Assembly: GCA_001899145.1 (NCBI GenBank)
Contig: MKVF01000004.1
Location: 124,001 to 188,000 of the forward strand
Source: Flavobacteriia bacterium 40-80
GTDB taxonomy: Bacteria; Bacteroidota; Bacteroidia; Flavobacteriales_D; Crocinitomicaceae
Reading direction: 5' to 3'
Length of the DNA: 64,000 nucleotides
Shown: piece by piece, positions 16,770 to 25,590 of the stretch
Layout: each line of letters begins with the position of its first letter
How positions within the stretch are numbered: the stretch's first letter is position 1
Position numbers and translations under genes: made by a program
Notes under the pieces: generated by a model
Told to the model about the DNA's origin: nothing
What the model saw: the letters and a program-made list of their open reading frames with translations, nothing else
Databases searched by the model: none

Positions 16770-18174
16770 TCTGTTTCCCTTTATTATTGTTATTTCTTCT
16801 CCTGTTGTTATTATTCGGACGGTGTCTCGGCTTGTTCTCTTTCGGAACATTTTGATCATTCCCTCCGTTTGTCATATTATCGGCCTGTGGCTGATTTTTT
16901 CCGGGTTCTCTTCGCTGTGGACGTTCTCTGTTCTCTCCCTGTTGTACATTTCTGGGTGTGTTGGAACGCTCACCTCTGTTAGAATTAGAATTGTTAGGTC
17001 TGTCCGGACGGGATCTTTGCTGACGGTTATCAGCTGAAGGGCGTTTCTTCTTGCCTTTCTTCGACCCGCTCGTAAGCGCCTGAGCCAACCTGTTAAAGCT
17101 TTCGTCTTCTTCTACTCCGATGAAATTCACTTTCTCAATTGAAACTGCCGATTGTGTTTCTGCCGCAAATTCAATAAGATCCTTCACTAATTTACCTTTA
17201 CGGTTAATCTCAAGAATTTTTTCAACTCTGTCAGGAGCTAAAGCCACCAGTGAATTGGAACTTTCAATAGAATACCACATCAATTTTTTAAAGATGTCTG
17301 TTTTCACGTGAGACGCATCTCCTTTTTCTGTTTTTAAACGGGCATCCACACTCGGGAAGGTTCTGATGCCTTCCAAATACATATCCAGCTCATAATTCAG
17401 GCAGCATTTTAATTTACCGCACTGACCGGCTAATTTCTGCGGATTCAGAGATAATTGCTGATATCTGGCCGCAGATGTTGAAACAGATCTGAAATCGGTC
17501 AGCCACGTAGAGCAGCATAATTCACGTCCACAGGAACCGATTCCGCCTAAGCGGGCAGCTTCCTGGCGTGCACCGATCTGACGCATTTCAATTTTAATCC
17601 GGAACGCGTCTGCCATATCTTTAATCAGCTGACGGAAATCAACACGGTCTTCCGCTGTATAATAGAAAGTCGCTTTTGTAAGATCTCCCTGGTATTCAAC
17701 ATCGGAAATCTTCATATCCAGCTTAATTCTCGAAGCAAGCTCACGACTTTTATACATCAGCTCGGTTTCTCTTTCTCTTCCCGTCTTCCATTTATCAATA
17801 TCTTCCTGATTGGCAATCCGGAGAATTTTCCTGAAATCCGTAATCTTAATATCGGAATATTTCTTTTCCTGCTGAATTTTAACCAGCTCTCCCGTAAGTG
17901 AGACAACTCCCACATCATAGCCGGGAACGGCTTCAATTACTACAATATCTCCCGAATATAAAGTCAGTTCCTTTGTATTACGGTACAAACTTTTTCTTCC
18001 GTTCTTAAAACGTACTTCAACTAATTCGTATGTTTTTTGTCCAAACGGTAAACTCATATTGGAAAGCCAGTCAAAGACTTCCAATTTATTACAACCTCCA
18101 GAACTACAGGTACCTTTGTTCCCGCATCCTCTGGGTGTACCGCCATCATGGGAACCACAATTAGAGCATGCCAT
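16744..18174 (-). CDS. ricT: PSP1-domain protein RicT/YaaT-like
   Basis: 476 residues. The PSP1 core (about 45-300) includes VDFRQLIKDMADAFRIKIEM and cysteines in CGRELCCSTWL and CGKLKCCLNYEL, thought to hold iron-sulfur clusters in the RicAFT complex of Bacillus. An N-terminal cluster (CSNCGSHDGG...CGNKGTCSSGGC) adds more cysteines. Residues about 375-476 are a disordered Asn/Arg/Gln-rich tail suited to RNA binding. RicT in Bacillus affects RNA processing with RNase Y; the role in Bacteroidota is less clear. It precedes gldH with a 26-bp overlap and follows the C1 peptidase by 26 bp. Confidence 0.87.
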   Translation of the reverse strand: MACSNCGSHDGGTPRGCGNKGTCSSGGCNKLEVFDWLSNMSLPFGQKTYELVEVRFKNGRKSLYRNTKELTLYSGDIVVIEAVPGYDVGVVSLTGELVKIQQEKKYSDIKITDFRKILRIANQEDIDKWKTGRERETELMYKSRELASRIKLDMKISDVEYQGDLTKATFYYTAEDRVDFRQLIKDMADAFRIKIEMRQIGARQEAARLGGIGSCGRELCCSTWLTDFRSVSTSAARYQQLSLNPQKLAGQCGKLKCCLNYELDMYLEGIRTFPSVDARLKTEKGDASHVKTDIFKKLMWYSIESSNSLVALAPDRVEKILEINRKGKLVKDLIEFAAETQSAVSIEKVNFIGVEEDESFNRLAQALTSGSKKGKKKRPSADNRQQRSRPDRPNNSNSNRGERSNTPRNVQQGENRERPQRREPGKNQPQADNMTNGGNDQNVPKENKPRHRPNNNNRRRNNNNKGKQNDSGQQTS

Positions 18175-18200
18175 ATTTATCTTTTAAAGAGGTTCGACTA

Positions 18201-19409
18201 TTATTTTAATTTGCTCATGATAGTACCGGGAACTCCTTTCTTATGCAGATAAACATTTATCGTTTTAAGTTTAAAATAGTTCTCTGATACAAACAAATAT
18301 CCTTTAGGATAATTGGATGTTCCCCATGAGTTTTTTACCAAGAAGTACTGCTTTTCATTTTGATCTTTATAAAGACCAACAATGTGCATACCATGGTCGT
18401 CAGTGGTTGTTTTGTTATCATATCCCAACTGACGTAATTCCGGTGTCACCACCACTTCTTCTACCGGCTCAAGAAACGCATTCGATGTTTTGTCCGCTCC
18501 GGCATCTGAAAAGTTTTTATTGTCTTTCCCAACAACTTTAATTGTATTGAGATCTTTCGGAACAATCGCAATTCCGTTTTTAAAGCTGAATCCTTTCTCA
18601 GATACATCCGCTCCCCAGGCCACCGTATATCCGTTTTTCAAAGCTTCTGCTGTCGCTGTAAACAAATCATCCAGAGAGACATTATAAGATGTTCCGCTCA
18701 GCCAGTTATCCTGAATTTCAAGAATACAGGATTTATTAAGATCGTAATTTGTAAATGAGGTCAATGAAATATAATCATCCAGATTCAGATTCAGCGATTC
18801 GAAAAACGACTGCGGTGTATATTTTTTCCCTTTATAGGTGAATTCTTTCGGTTCCGGGCCAATATAGGCATCCAGCACACTGTTAACAGCTACTCTCCAG
18901 TAAGTGGAAATCCCTTTTCCTTTCGAATTTTCAACGGATTTCACAACACCTTTGACAATTCCGTCCAATACCTCAAACATCTCGGAATGGTCATAGGAGT
19001 CCGCTTCTCCGGGAAGACCTTTATAAACATCTTTCGGAACAATTCCGAATTTTCTCATTACATAAGGAATATCATGAAACGCGCCGCCCTGGGCAAAATT
19101 GATCTTACCATCATAACGCACATATTTGTCTGCTTTTGCTTCGTATGCTTTCCGCACGATAAACATCTCGGATAAAGTCGGGACATCTTTCATCCCCTTA
19201 CGGATCAGCTCCGCTTCAAAAAAAGAAATACCGGAAAAGCTCCAGCAAGTACCGGTCATTCCCTGGCTAAGCACCGGCGTGTCATCCAGATGAGCGACTT
19301 TTGTAAATTCATACTTTGATTCTTCTGTATTTGTTACTTTATCCTGTGCAAAAACAGTTGTACAGATAAACACAAAAGCTACACCTAACGCTTTATAATT
19401 AAATTGCAT
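18201..19409 (-). CDS. Secreted C1 family cysteine peptidase (PepC/bleomycin hydrolase-like)
   Basis: 402 residues. A signal peptide (GVAFVFICTTVFAQ) puts it outside the cytoplasm, unlike classical PepC. Papain-type catalytic residues are present: the oxyanion Gln and the Cys in SQGMTGTCWSFSG (about residue 50), the His in DDHGMHIVGLY (about 340) and the Asn in VKNSWGTS (about 360). Papain-fold aminopeptidases of this group trim peptides. It starts 3 bp after the CCDC81-HU/SPOR gene and is in the same operon as ricT and gldH. Confidence 0.9.
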   Translation of the reverse strand: MQFNYKALGVAFVFICTTVFAQDKVTNTEESKYEFTKVAHLDDTPVLSQGMTGTCWSFSGISFFEAELIRKGMKDVPTLSEMFIVRKAYEAKADKYVRYDGKINFAQGGAFHDIPYVMRKFGIVPKDVYKGLPGEADSYDHSEMFEVLDGIVKGVVKSVENSKGKGISTYWRVAVNSVLDAYIGPEPKEFTYKGKKYTPQSFFESLNLNLDDYISLTSFTNYDLNKSCILEIQDNWLSGTSYNVSLDDLFTATAEALKNGYTVAWGADVSEKGFSFKNGIAIVPKDLNTIKVVGKDNKNFSDAGADKTSNAFLEPVEEVVVTPELRQLGYDNKTTTDDHGMHIVGLYKDQNEKQYFLVKNSWGTSNYPKGYLFVSENYFKLKTINVYLHKKGVPGTIMSKLK

Positions 19410-19412
19410 AAT

Positions 19413-20513
19413 TTACTTTATTAATAACCAATAATTTGAAACTCCTTTTTCCCGGAGCTCCGATTTCACCTGCTGTAACTCCTCTTCATTGGAGGCAACG
19501 CCCACCGCAACACGGTATAAGCCATTCACACAGTCCACTACTAAGGCATTCACTCCCTGAACCTTCATACTTTCTACAAAATCGGCTGCATTGGATTCCA
19601 CTTTAAAGCAATTCCCGATTAAGTAATATCGGGCTTCATTAATAGAAACTTCCTGTTTTGCGGCAACTGTTTCTTCCTTATTTACGACGATTGTTTTGTA
19701 GGTTACCTCATCCACTTCATAGGAATATACCTCATCAACATTTGCATTTTTCACAACACTGTCCACATTCTTTAATAGAATTGGTTTGCCTTCTTCAACA
19801 GGAACTTTCTCCAGTTCAAATTCTATGTTTTTATGAGGTTTGAACGGATTAAAATCATGTACGGAAAGTATTCCTGATTGTAAAAAATCAGTTTTTACAG
19901 GAATCCAAAAGGAATAAAAAGCGATCGGAAGCAATGCAGCAGCAGCCACATAGCGAATCCATGATCTTTTTTCTTTCGAAGCAAAATCAATTTCCAGTAC
20001 TTCTGCCGTGTTTTCCGATTCCGTATTTTCAGCCTTTACAGCATTAAAATCAATGAAGTCAATTGCCCGAGTTTCTACCTCCGGTTTTTCCACTTCCGCC
20101 TGTAGCATCACATTTAATGTCGGTAAGCCATAAGAGGACAGCAGCAGGTTTGTAAATTTATCCTGTTCAAAACGAACCTGCCCGGAATTATCCAGGTATA
20201 AAAAGCCAATATGTTCGATCGCGATCCGTTTTCCTTCCGCAAGCTCGCTTTTCCATCCGGAAACAATCGCCGTAATTTCACCGGCAGCGCGCTCGTATGG
20301 TTGTGAGGTTTCCTTTGCATACGCTCCTGTAAGTAATCCATCACTTGTAAGCAATTGCTTATTAAACAGGACAGATTTATAAGGAGGCATCATCTTCCCG
20401 GTCTTAAAGTCTAAAACAGCCGGAACTCTCTTACTGATGAATCCACCAAAATCAGGCACGACAACACACGCATGCTTAAGAATTAACTGTGATATTACTT
20501 TTTCTAACACCAT
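19413..20513 (-). CDS. CCDC81-like HU domain and SPOR domain membrane protein
   Basis: 366 residues from ATG 20513. The N-terminal region (VLEKVISQLILKHACVVVPD, FGGFISKRVPA) matches the prokaryotic CCDC81/HU-like pair. A transmembrane helix lies near 190-210 (YVAAAALLPIAFYSFWI), and the C-terminal 75 residues are a SPOR domain (RYYLIGNCFKVESNAADFVE), which binds septal peptidoglycan stripped of stem peptides. The protein may link cytoplasmic nucleic acid or filaments to the division-site wall. The frame runs to 20534, but the promoter box TATTTTTG (20518-20525) lies inside that extension, so 20513 is the better start. First gene of the operon. Confidence 0.88.
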   Translation of the reverse strand: MVLEKVISQLILKHACVVVPDFGGFISKRVPAVLDFKTGKMMPPYKSVLFNKQLLTSDGLLTGAYAKETSQPYERAAGEITAIVSGWKSELAEGKRIAIEHIGFLYLDNSGQVRFEQDKFTNLLLSSYGLPTLNVMLQAEVEKPEVETRAIDFIDFNAVKAENTESENTAEVLEIDFASKEKRSWIRYVAAAALLPIAFYSFWIPVKTDFLQSGILSVHDFNPFKPHKNIEFELEKVPVEEGKPILLKNVDSVVKNANVDEVYSYEVDEVTYKTIVVNKEETVAAKQEVSINEARYYLIGNCFKVESNAADFVESMKVQGVNALVVDCVNGLYRVAVGVASNEEELQQVKSELREKGVSNYWLLIK

Positions 20514-20517
20514 TGTG

Positions 20518-20548
20518 CAAAAATACATAAACAAAATACAACAAACAA
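20518..20548 (-). promoter_or_regulatory. Promoter of the CCDC81-pepC-ricT-gldH operon
   Basis: On the minus strand TTG (20546-20548), a 20-bp spacer and TATTTTTG (20518-20525) match the consensus closely. The ATG begins 5 bases after the box, so the message would have almost no leader. Confidence 0.7.
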
Positions 20549-20916
20549 GTGTACTGAAAAAACGGAAAAACGTTACTACAAATCCGTATTTTTATACAAC
20601 AACCTATCTTCGATCATTCCGGTATACGGGTCATTTTTGTTAAAAACCGGTCTTGTTTTTTATAAAGTCGTTAGTAAATTCCTAAAAAATTACTTTTATG
20701 ATTATTGAAATGTTAAAATCGGAGAAAGTACTGAAATAAGACCTTATCTTTGCTACAAGTAGTTGGACAACCATTACGGTTGTTTTAATTAGTTTTCATA
20801 AGTAGTAGTAGTTAGGTTAGGTTAGTTCAGAATGCAGGCGGAAGTCTGCATTCTGTTTTTATATATCTTTACATCAGGTAAAAGCATGACAGCCTAAATT
20901 GAAATAACGTTCCAAA
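20535..20916. other. Divergent intergenic region
   Basis: About 380 bases between two divergent genes. It holds the leftward operon promoter at its left edge and a rightward small-RNA candidate with promoter and terminator (20745-20866) at its right. Bases 20550-20740 show nothing recognisable. Confidence 0.6.
20757..20866 (+). ncRNA. Candidate small RNA A
   Basis: A TATCTTTG box at 20745-20752 predicts a start near 20757. The transcript has hairpin ACAACC-ATTAC-GGTTGT (20767-20772 and 20778-20783), a single-stranded stretch with TAGTAGTAGTTAGGTTAGG, and a 10-bp perfect stem CAGAATGCAG/CTGCATTCTG (20828-20837, 20846-20855) followed by TTTTT. No reading frame of note. It may be a free small RNA or a terminated leader of the nuclease gene at 20917. 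Confidence 0.6.
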
Positions 20917-23727
20917 ATGAAAACTTTCGTTTCTCAGATCACTGATTTTATTCTCGCCCAAAACAAGCCTGTTCATGAATGGGTAATTATTGTCCCTTCC
21001 CAACGTTCCGTAAGATATATTCAGAAATCATTATTTGAAAAAACGGAAAAACCGCTGCTTTCTCCGAAAATTATCACCATTAATCGTTTTTTCGAAACTG
21101 TTTCTCCCCGAATGGTCCTCGATAAAACACGTCTTTTAATGAAGCTCTACGAAATTCACCACTCCTTTTCTACTTCGGAGAACAAGTCTTTTGATGAATT
21201 TTACAACTGGGGGAAAACGCTGTTAAGTGATTTCGATGAAATTGACCGTTATAGAATTGATTCAAAAAATCTGTTCAAAAACCTGAGAGACATCAAGGAG
21301 ATCGAAAACTGGAGCTTTAATTCGGAGCAGCTGACAGAAACACAGCTGAAATTTATAAAGTTCTGGGAAGAGCTGGGCATTTATTATAACGAATTTCAAA
21401 AACAGCTTTTTGCCTCTAATTCTTCTTACATGGGAAAAGCGCTTCGGGAAATCACTGAAAATATCGACTGGATTTTAAAAAAATACCCCGCTGAAAAGTT
21501 TCTGTTCGCGGGATTTAATGCGCATTCACCGGCGGAGCTCAGCATTATTAAACAATTGATGGTGTTGGGAAAAGCCGATATTCTGTTTGACGGCGACGAA
21601 TATTATATGCACAATGGCCTGCATGAAGCAGGAGCTTTTATTCGGAAAAACCTGGATACGCTGGGAATCCCGATGAAACTGGCTGAATTTAAAAACAATC
21701 TTTCTCAAAAATCATTAGAAATTAATGTCATTGCCTGTGCTCAGACAACAGGACAAGTGAAAGCAGCGGCGAGCATTCTGGAAAAAATGCCCGAAGAGCA
21801 CATTTCAGAAACGTTAATACTGCTGGCAGAAGAAGACCTGCTGGTTCCTCTTTTAAAAAATATTCCCGCAAAAGTAGGCAAAGCAAATATTACCCTCGGG
21901 TTGTCATTAGATAACAGCATCCTCAAAACGTGGATTGAGCTGATCTTTAAGGTACAGAAAGGTCTCCAAAATAAACCGGCGGCTTATCATAAAGATATTT
22001 TTGAAATCTGCTTCCATCCTTTTATCGAAGAGATCCTAACAGAAGAAGAGAAACAGGAGCTGATCCTGTTTGAAACAAACTTCAAAAAGAACAACCTCAT
22101 TTACGCCAGCCCGGGCTCATTGAAATTACCAGGAAAAATCAAATCCGTTTTTGAATTGATCTACACCAAATGGGAAAATAACTGGCTCTTTGCGATCGAA
22201 AAGATCAGAGATATCAACAGCCGGATCTATCACTATCTGAAAAAGGAAAACGAGTACGAAAAAGCGCTTCTTGAAACGTTCGACAGTGGTATTATTGACC
22301 TGCAAAACTGTGCTTCCGAAGGAATCCCTGAAATGGGGCTCGGAACATTTAAAAACCTGTTTACGCAACATTACGCGTCTCTTACTATCTCTTACTTCGG
22401 GAATCCGATCGACGGACTGCAGATCATGGGATTACTGGAAACAAGAATGCTGGACTTCAAACGGATCATCTGCATTGGCATCAATGAAAAGAACATGCCA
22501 CCAAACAATCAGATAAATTCTCTGATACCAATGGATTTAAGAAGCTATTTCGGCTTACCGACCGTTCGTGAGAAACAGGGAATTTTTGCACATCACTTTT
22601 ATCGTTTACTGCATGAAACCGAAGAATTACACCTCACCTATTCTACGAATATGGAAGGAATGAATTCTTCCGAAAAATCGCGTTACATCATGCAGCTGGA
22701 GCTGGAGTTAACGAAAACCAATCCGAACATCCGGTTTAATTACAGCGATTATACCATTGATAACAATGAAGTATTGATCAACGATACTGTCATTGAGAAA
22801 AATGAGTATAACCTGGAATTGATAAAAAACTACCTCGAACAGGGCGCTTCCGCATCAGCGTTGGGAAGTTACTATACTTGCCCGCTGGATTTTTTCTATA
22901 AATACATTCTCAGGTTCGGAGAGGAAATCCGTATTGAAGAAGACATTGAAGCTTCAACGTTCGGAAGCCTTATTCATGAAACACTGGAAACACTTTATGA
23001 ACCACTGGCAAATAACACGTTGAAAGATAAAGATACGATTCTCAAAAGATTCGATGGTGAGCAATTGAAATTTTTCAGAAAGCACGCGGATTATGAATTA
23101 ACACAGCACTTTGAAAAGCATTTTAAAAGCAAAGAGGCCTTTTCTTCGGGAAAAAACCGCTTAAACTTTGAAATGGCAAGCCGTCTGATCCGCAACTTTT
23201 TCGATTACGAAAAAAAGCATCTGGAAACAACGGAAGAAGTGATTTATATCGAAGCGCTGGAACAAAAACTGACTGCAGAAATACCTTACATTTCACTGGG
23301 AAACTCCGAAGAAACCATTACACTCCGGCTGAAAGGAATTATCGATCGGATCGATTACCACACTAACGGTTATCATATCATTGACTACAAATCAGGAAAG
23401 GTAGAATATAACAAGCTGAAAATAAAGGAAGTTTCAGAAGAAGCTCTTTACAAGGCATGTGTAAATTATAAATATTTTCTGCAATATTATTTTTACTTAT
23501 ACCTGTTCTATAAAAATCATGGATTTTGCCCTCAGACGGTTACTTTCGTTTCTTTTGTAAACCTGAAAGAAGTGGAGAGTATCCATAATGACGGCCAGAT
23601 CTTCGAGGCTATGGTGGAGTTATTTCCTAAAGTAATGCAACGTATTGTTAGTGATCTTTGTAATCGGCAGGAGCCTTTCATACATAAAGAAAAAAATGGT
23701 TACAGTTACTGTAATTTCTGTGTATAA
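20917..23727 (+). CDS. AddB-like PD-(D/E)XK nuclease
   Basis: 936 residues. The N-terminal two thirds resemble an inactivated superfamily 1 helicase as in AddB (WVIIVPSQRSVRYI at the Walker A place but no Lys). The C-terminal nuclease domain has GSLIHETLETLYEP (His), then GIIDRID and IIDYKSGK (Asp823, Lys825). Cysteines in SYYTCPLDF and the final YCNFCV fit the four-cysteine iron-sulfur staple of AddB. It would work with an AddA/RecB-like helicase in double-strand break repair; that partner is not in the window. Convergent with the next gene, with 46 bp between them and no clear terminator. Confidence 0.85.
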   Translation: MKTFVSQITDFILAQNKPVHEWVIIVPSQRSVRYIQKSLFEKTEKPLLSPKIITINRFFETVSPRMVLDKTRLLMKLYEIHHSFSTSENKSFDEFYNWGKTLLSDFDEIDRYRIDSKNLFKNLRDIKEIENWSFNSEQLTETQLKFIKFWEELGIYYNEFQKQLFASNSSYMGKALREITENIDWILKKYPAEKFLFAGFNAHSPAELSIIKQLMVLGKADILFDGDEYYMHNGLHEAGAFIRKNLDTLGIPMKLAEFKNNLSQKSLEINVIACAQTTGQVKAAASILEKMPEEHISETLILLAEEDLLVPLLKNIPAKVGKANITLGLSLDNSILKTWIELIFKVQKGLQNKPAAYHKDIFEICFHPFIEEILTEEEKQELILFETNFKKNNLIYASPGSLKLPGKIKSVFELIYTKWENNWLFAIEKIRDINSRIYHYLKKENEYEKALLETFDSGIIDLQNCASEGIPEMGLGTFKNLFTQHYASLTISYFGNPIDGLQIMGLLETRMLDFKRIICIGINEKNMPPNNQINSLIPMDLRSYFGLPTVREKQGIFAHHFYRLLHETEELHLTYSTNMEGMNSSEKSRYIMQLELELTKTNPNIRFNYSDYTIDNNEVLINDTVIEKNEYNLELIKNYLEQGASASALGSYYTCPLDFFYKYILRFGEEIRIEEDIEASTFGSLIHETLETLYEPLANNTLKDKDTILKRFDGEQLKFFRKHADYELTQHFEKHFKSKEAFSSGKNRLNFEMASRLIRNFFDYEKKHLETTEEVIYIEALEQKLTAEIPYISLGNSEETITLRLKGIIDRIDYHTNGYHIIDYKSGKVEYNKLKIKEVSEEALYKACVNYKYFLQYYFYLYLFYKNHGFCPQTVTFVSFVNLKEVESIHNDGQIFEAMVELFPKVMQRIVSDLCNRQEPFIHKEKNGYSYCNFCV

Positions 23728-23773
23728 TAAAATTAGCGCAAAACCGAAATTTATATTGTCAAATCAAAAGTTA

Positions 23774-25351
23774 TTATCCTCCGTTGGGCAGGTAATTCTT
23801 TCTTCCCGAAGTCAGCTCCTGACGGAATTTTTCCTGGGCGATCTGTTCAATGGACTTTTTATCAATTTTAGATTCCAGCCAGGCAATAATATCCAGGTAC
23901 ATAAACGGGCGCTGCTCAAACTTTGATTCACTCAGCTTCTTTAAACGGCTCAAAAGCTGCTTAAAGCTTTTCGTTACTTCTGAAGGCAACAGTTTCGGAA
24001 CATTCCGGATATAGTTCAGTACCTCCCTTTGAACTCCTTGTAAATCACCATTTTTACTCAGATAACGATAAACCGATTTCAACTGATATTCAACCAGCAT
24101 ATCATTCCCCAGCTCATAATGAGCGATCAATATAAGAATATGAGCAAAAGATAAAATATCTTCCCGCAGCGACTGATTTTTGAGTGCAAGCACCTGATTC
24201 AGATAATGAATGGCTTTTTTAAAGTCACCTGTTCCAAAATACAAGCAAGCGATCTTGTAATAAAGAACTATGATCCGGTGCGTATCTATCTTTGTTTCAG
24301 CAGCATCCAGAAAATCCGTTATTTCGCCTATGCAGCGAAGCCCCCGGCTGTATTCTCCCTGAAGAAACCTCAAATTCAGCAGGTTAGTATAGGTATATTG
24401 CTGATGCAGCAACTGAATATTTTCACTTTCTTTCTCTGATGGTTTCAATTGCTCAAAATAATCAAATGCTGCCTGCATCCGTTTGTAATTTCTTAGGTAA
24501 AATAAAACTAAAATAAGGTTGTGAATACTCTTAAAGAACAGCTCCTTATTCTGTTCTGCCTGAAATTTATTTTCCTTAAACAAATCAACCGTTTTCTGTG
24601 CATATTTGAAGCACATCAGGAAATCCTGCTGAATATAGTAATAACGAAAATAGGCACTATACAAATGGAATTTTTCTGTGAAGCTCAGTTTTTTATAATC
24701 AATATCCGGGAGCTTGGACTGAAAAAAATCACGGACAAACATGAAATCTTTTTCATCTCTGACAAAGCCAACTTTCAGATACAGGGAATAGAGCTGTAAA
24801 GACAGATTGGACAAACTTACCAAACCGTTCACCCGCTCTTCTATTTTGAGGCTTTTAGCTGACAGCTCATCTGCCCGCGCACCTATGCTCCTCGTCACGT
24901 ACTGCGATTCAATGAATTTAATTTTTTCGATGATCAGCAAATTCTGAATGGAATTATCCAGCTTTATGGCAAGAAACTTCGCCTTTTCCAGGAGCTTCAA
25001 CGACTGAAGATACAATCCCCTCATATACAAAAGCTCTGCATTCTCTATATGCTCGTTTACCTCAAATTCAAGGATTTTATTCGAAGAGTTCAAACGGATG
25101 GAAGTCAGCAGCTGCCTGTATAAATGTGCCTTAAGATTTGCAAGCTGTACCTTTTTAATCTGAGGATTCTTCTTGATGATCTCCTCATCAGAAGCATCAG
25201 GGAACTTTTCTAAAAAGTCAAACAGCACAAGGAATTTTAATTCCTCCGGATTGGATGTGGTTCTTTTGGCGAACAGCTTAAAACTTCGTTTTTCTGCCTT
25301 GGAAAGTGATAAAATCAGCTTATTTAAACCCTCTGAAACTGTACTAGACAT
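23774..25351 (-). CDS. Unknown helical-repeat (TPR-like) protein
   Basis: 525 residues, not assignable to a named family. It is soluble, with no signal peptide, and almost wholly helical. Paired helices recur, for example ENAELLYMRGLYLQSLKLLE and YYKIACLYFGTGDFKKAIHY, a TPR-like pattern. It starts SEGLNKLILSLSKAEKRSFK, rich in Lys, and ends with QEKFRQELTSGRKNYLPNGG. Such solenoids usually bind other proteins. It stands alone between the nuclease gene and a small-RNA candidate. Confidence 0.75.
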   Translation of the reverse strand: MSSTVSEGLNKLILSLSKAEKRSFKLFAKRTTSNPEELKFLVLFDFLEKFPDASDEEIIKKNPQIKKVQLANLKAHLYRQLLTSIRLNSSNKILEFEVNEHIENAELLYMRGLYLQSLKLLEKAKFLAIKLDNSIQNLLIIEKIKFIESQYVTRSIGARADELSAKSLKIEERVNGLVSLSNLSLQLYSLYLKVGFVRDEKDFMFVRDFFQSKLPDIDYKKLSFTEKFHLYSAYFRYYYIQQDFLMCFKYAQKTVDLFKENKFQAEQNKELFFKSIHNLILVLFYLRNYKRMQAAFDYFEQLKPSEKESENIQLLHQQYTYTNLLNLRFLQGEYSRGLRCIGEITDFLDAAETKIDTHRIIVLYYKIACLYFGTGDFKKAIHYLNQVLALKNQSLREDILSFAHILILIAHYELGNDMLVEYQLKSVYRYLSKNGDLQGVQREVLNYIRNVPKLLPSEVTKSFKQLLSRLKKLSESKFEQRPFMYLDIIAWLESKIDKKSIEQIAQEKFRQELTSGRKNYLPNGG

Positions 25352-25452
25352 CGTAAAAAAAGTATAGTGAAAAATGAATTAAGCTATTTAAAATAAGTAT
25401 GTTAAAAAATATTTTTAAATTTTGAATATCGTAAAATACAATTTTTTTTGTT

Positions 25453-25482
25453 TTGCATATCCACTATGAACGCATAACTTTG
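25453..25482 (+). promoter_or_regulatory. Promoter of small-RNA candidate B
   Basis: TTG (25453-25455), 19-bp spacer, TAACTTTG (25475-25482): a very good match to the Bacteroidota consensus, with no protein gene downstream on this strand. Confidence 0.7.
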
Positions 25483-25486
25483 TCGT

Positions 25487-25582
25487 ACACTTTGGATGAA
25501 TAAAAAATCATAAAGACAGAGTAGGGGTACTCGATTTTGATTAGTAGTGGGAAGGCAGCCGAATGGTTGCCTTCCTTTTTTA
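25487..25582 (+). ncRNA. Candidate small RNA B
   Basis: About 95 noncoding bases from a strong promoter to a strong terminator. A GAGTA-GGGG-TACTC hairpin (25519-25532) is followed by TTTGATTAGTAGT and then an 11-bp stem with a GAAT loop (25550-25575, one G-U pair) and a T-run. The gene beyond (paaZ) is on the other strand and ends at 25591, so this cannot be a leader of a coding transcript. Layout parallels candidate A. Confidence 0.7.
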
Positions 25583-25590
25583 TTTTTTGG

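Noticed and set aside
16770-16859. Longer GldH start
   Set aside because: It would put 30 basic residues before a lipoprotein signal and lies entirely in the ricT reading frame.
20514-20534. Longer start of the CCDC81/SPOR protein
   Set aside because: A strong -7 promoter box overlaps this extension.
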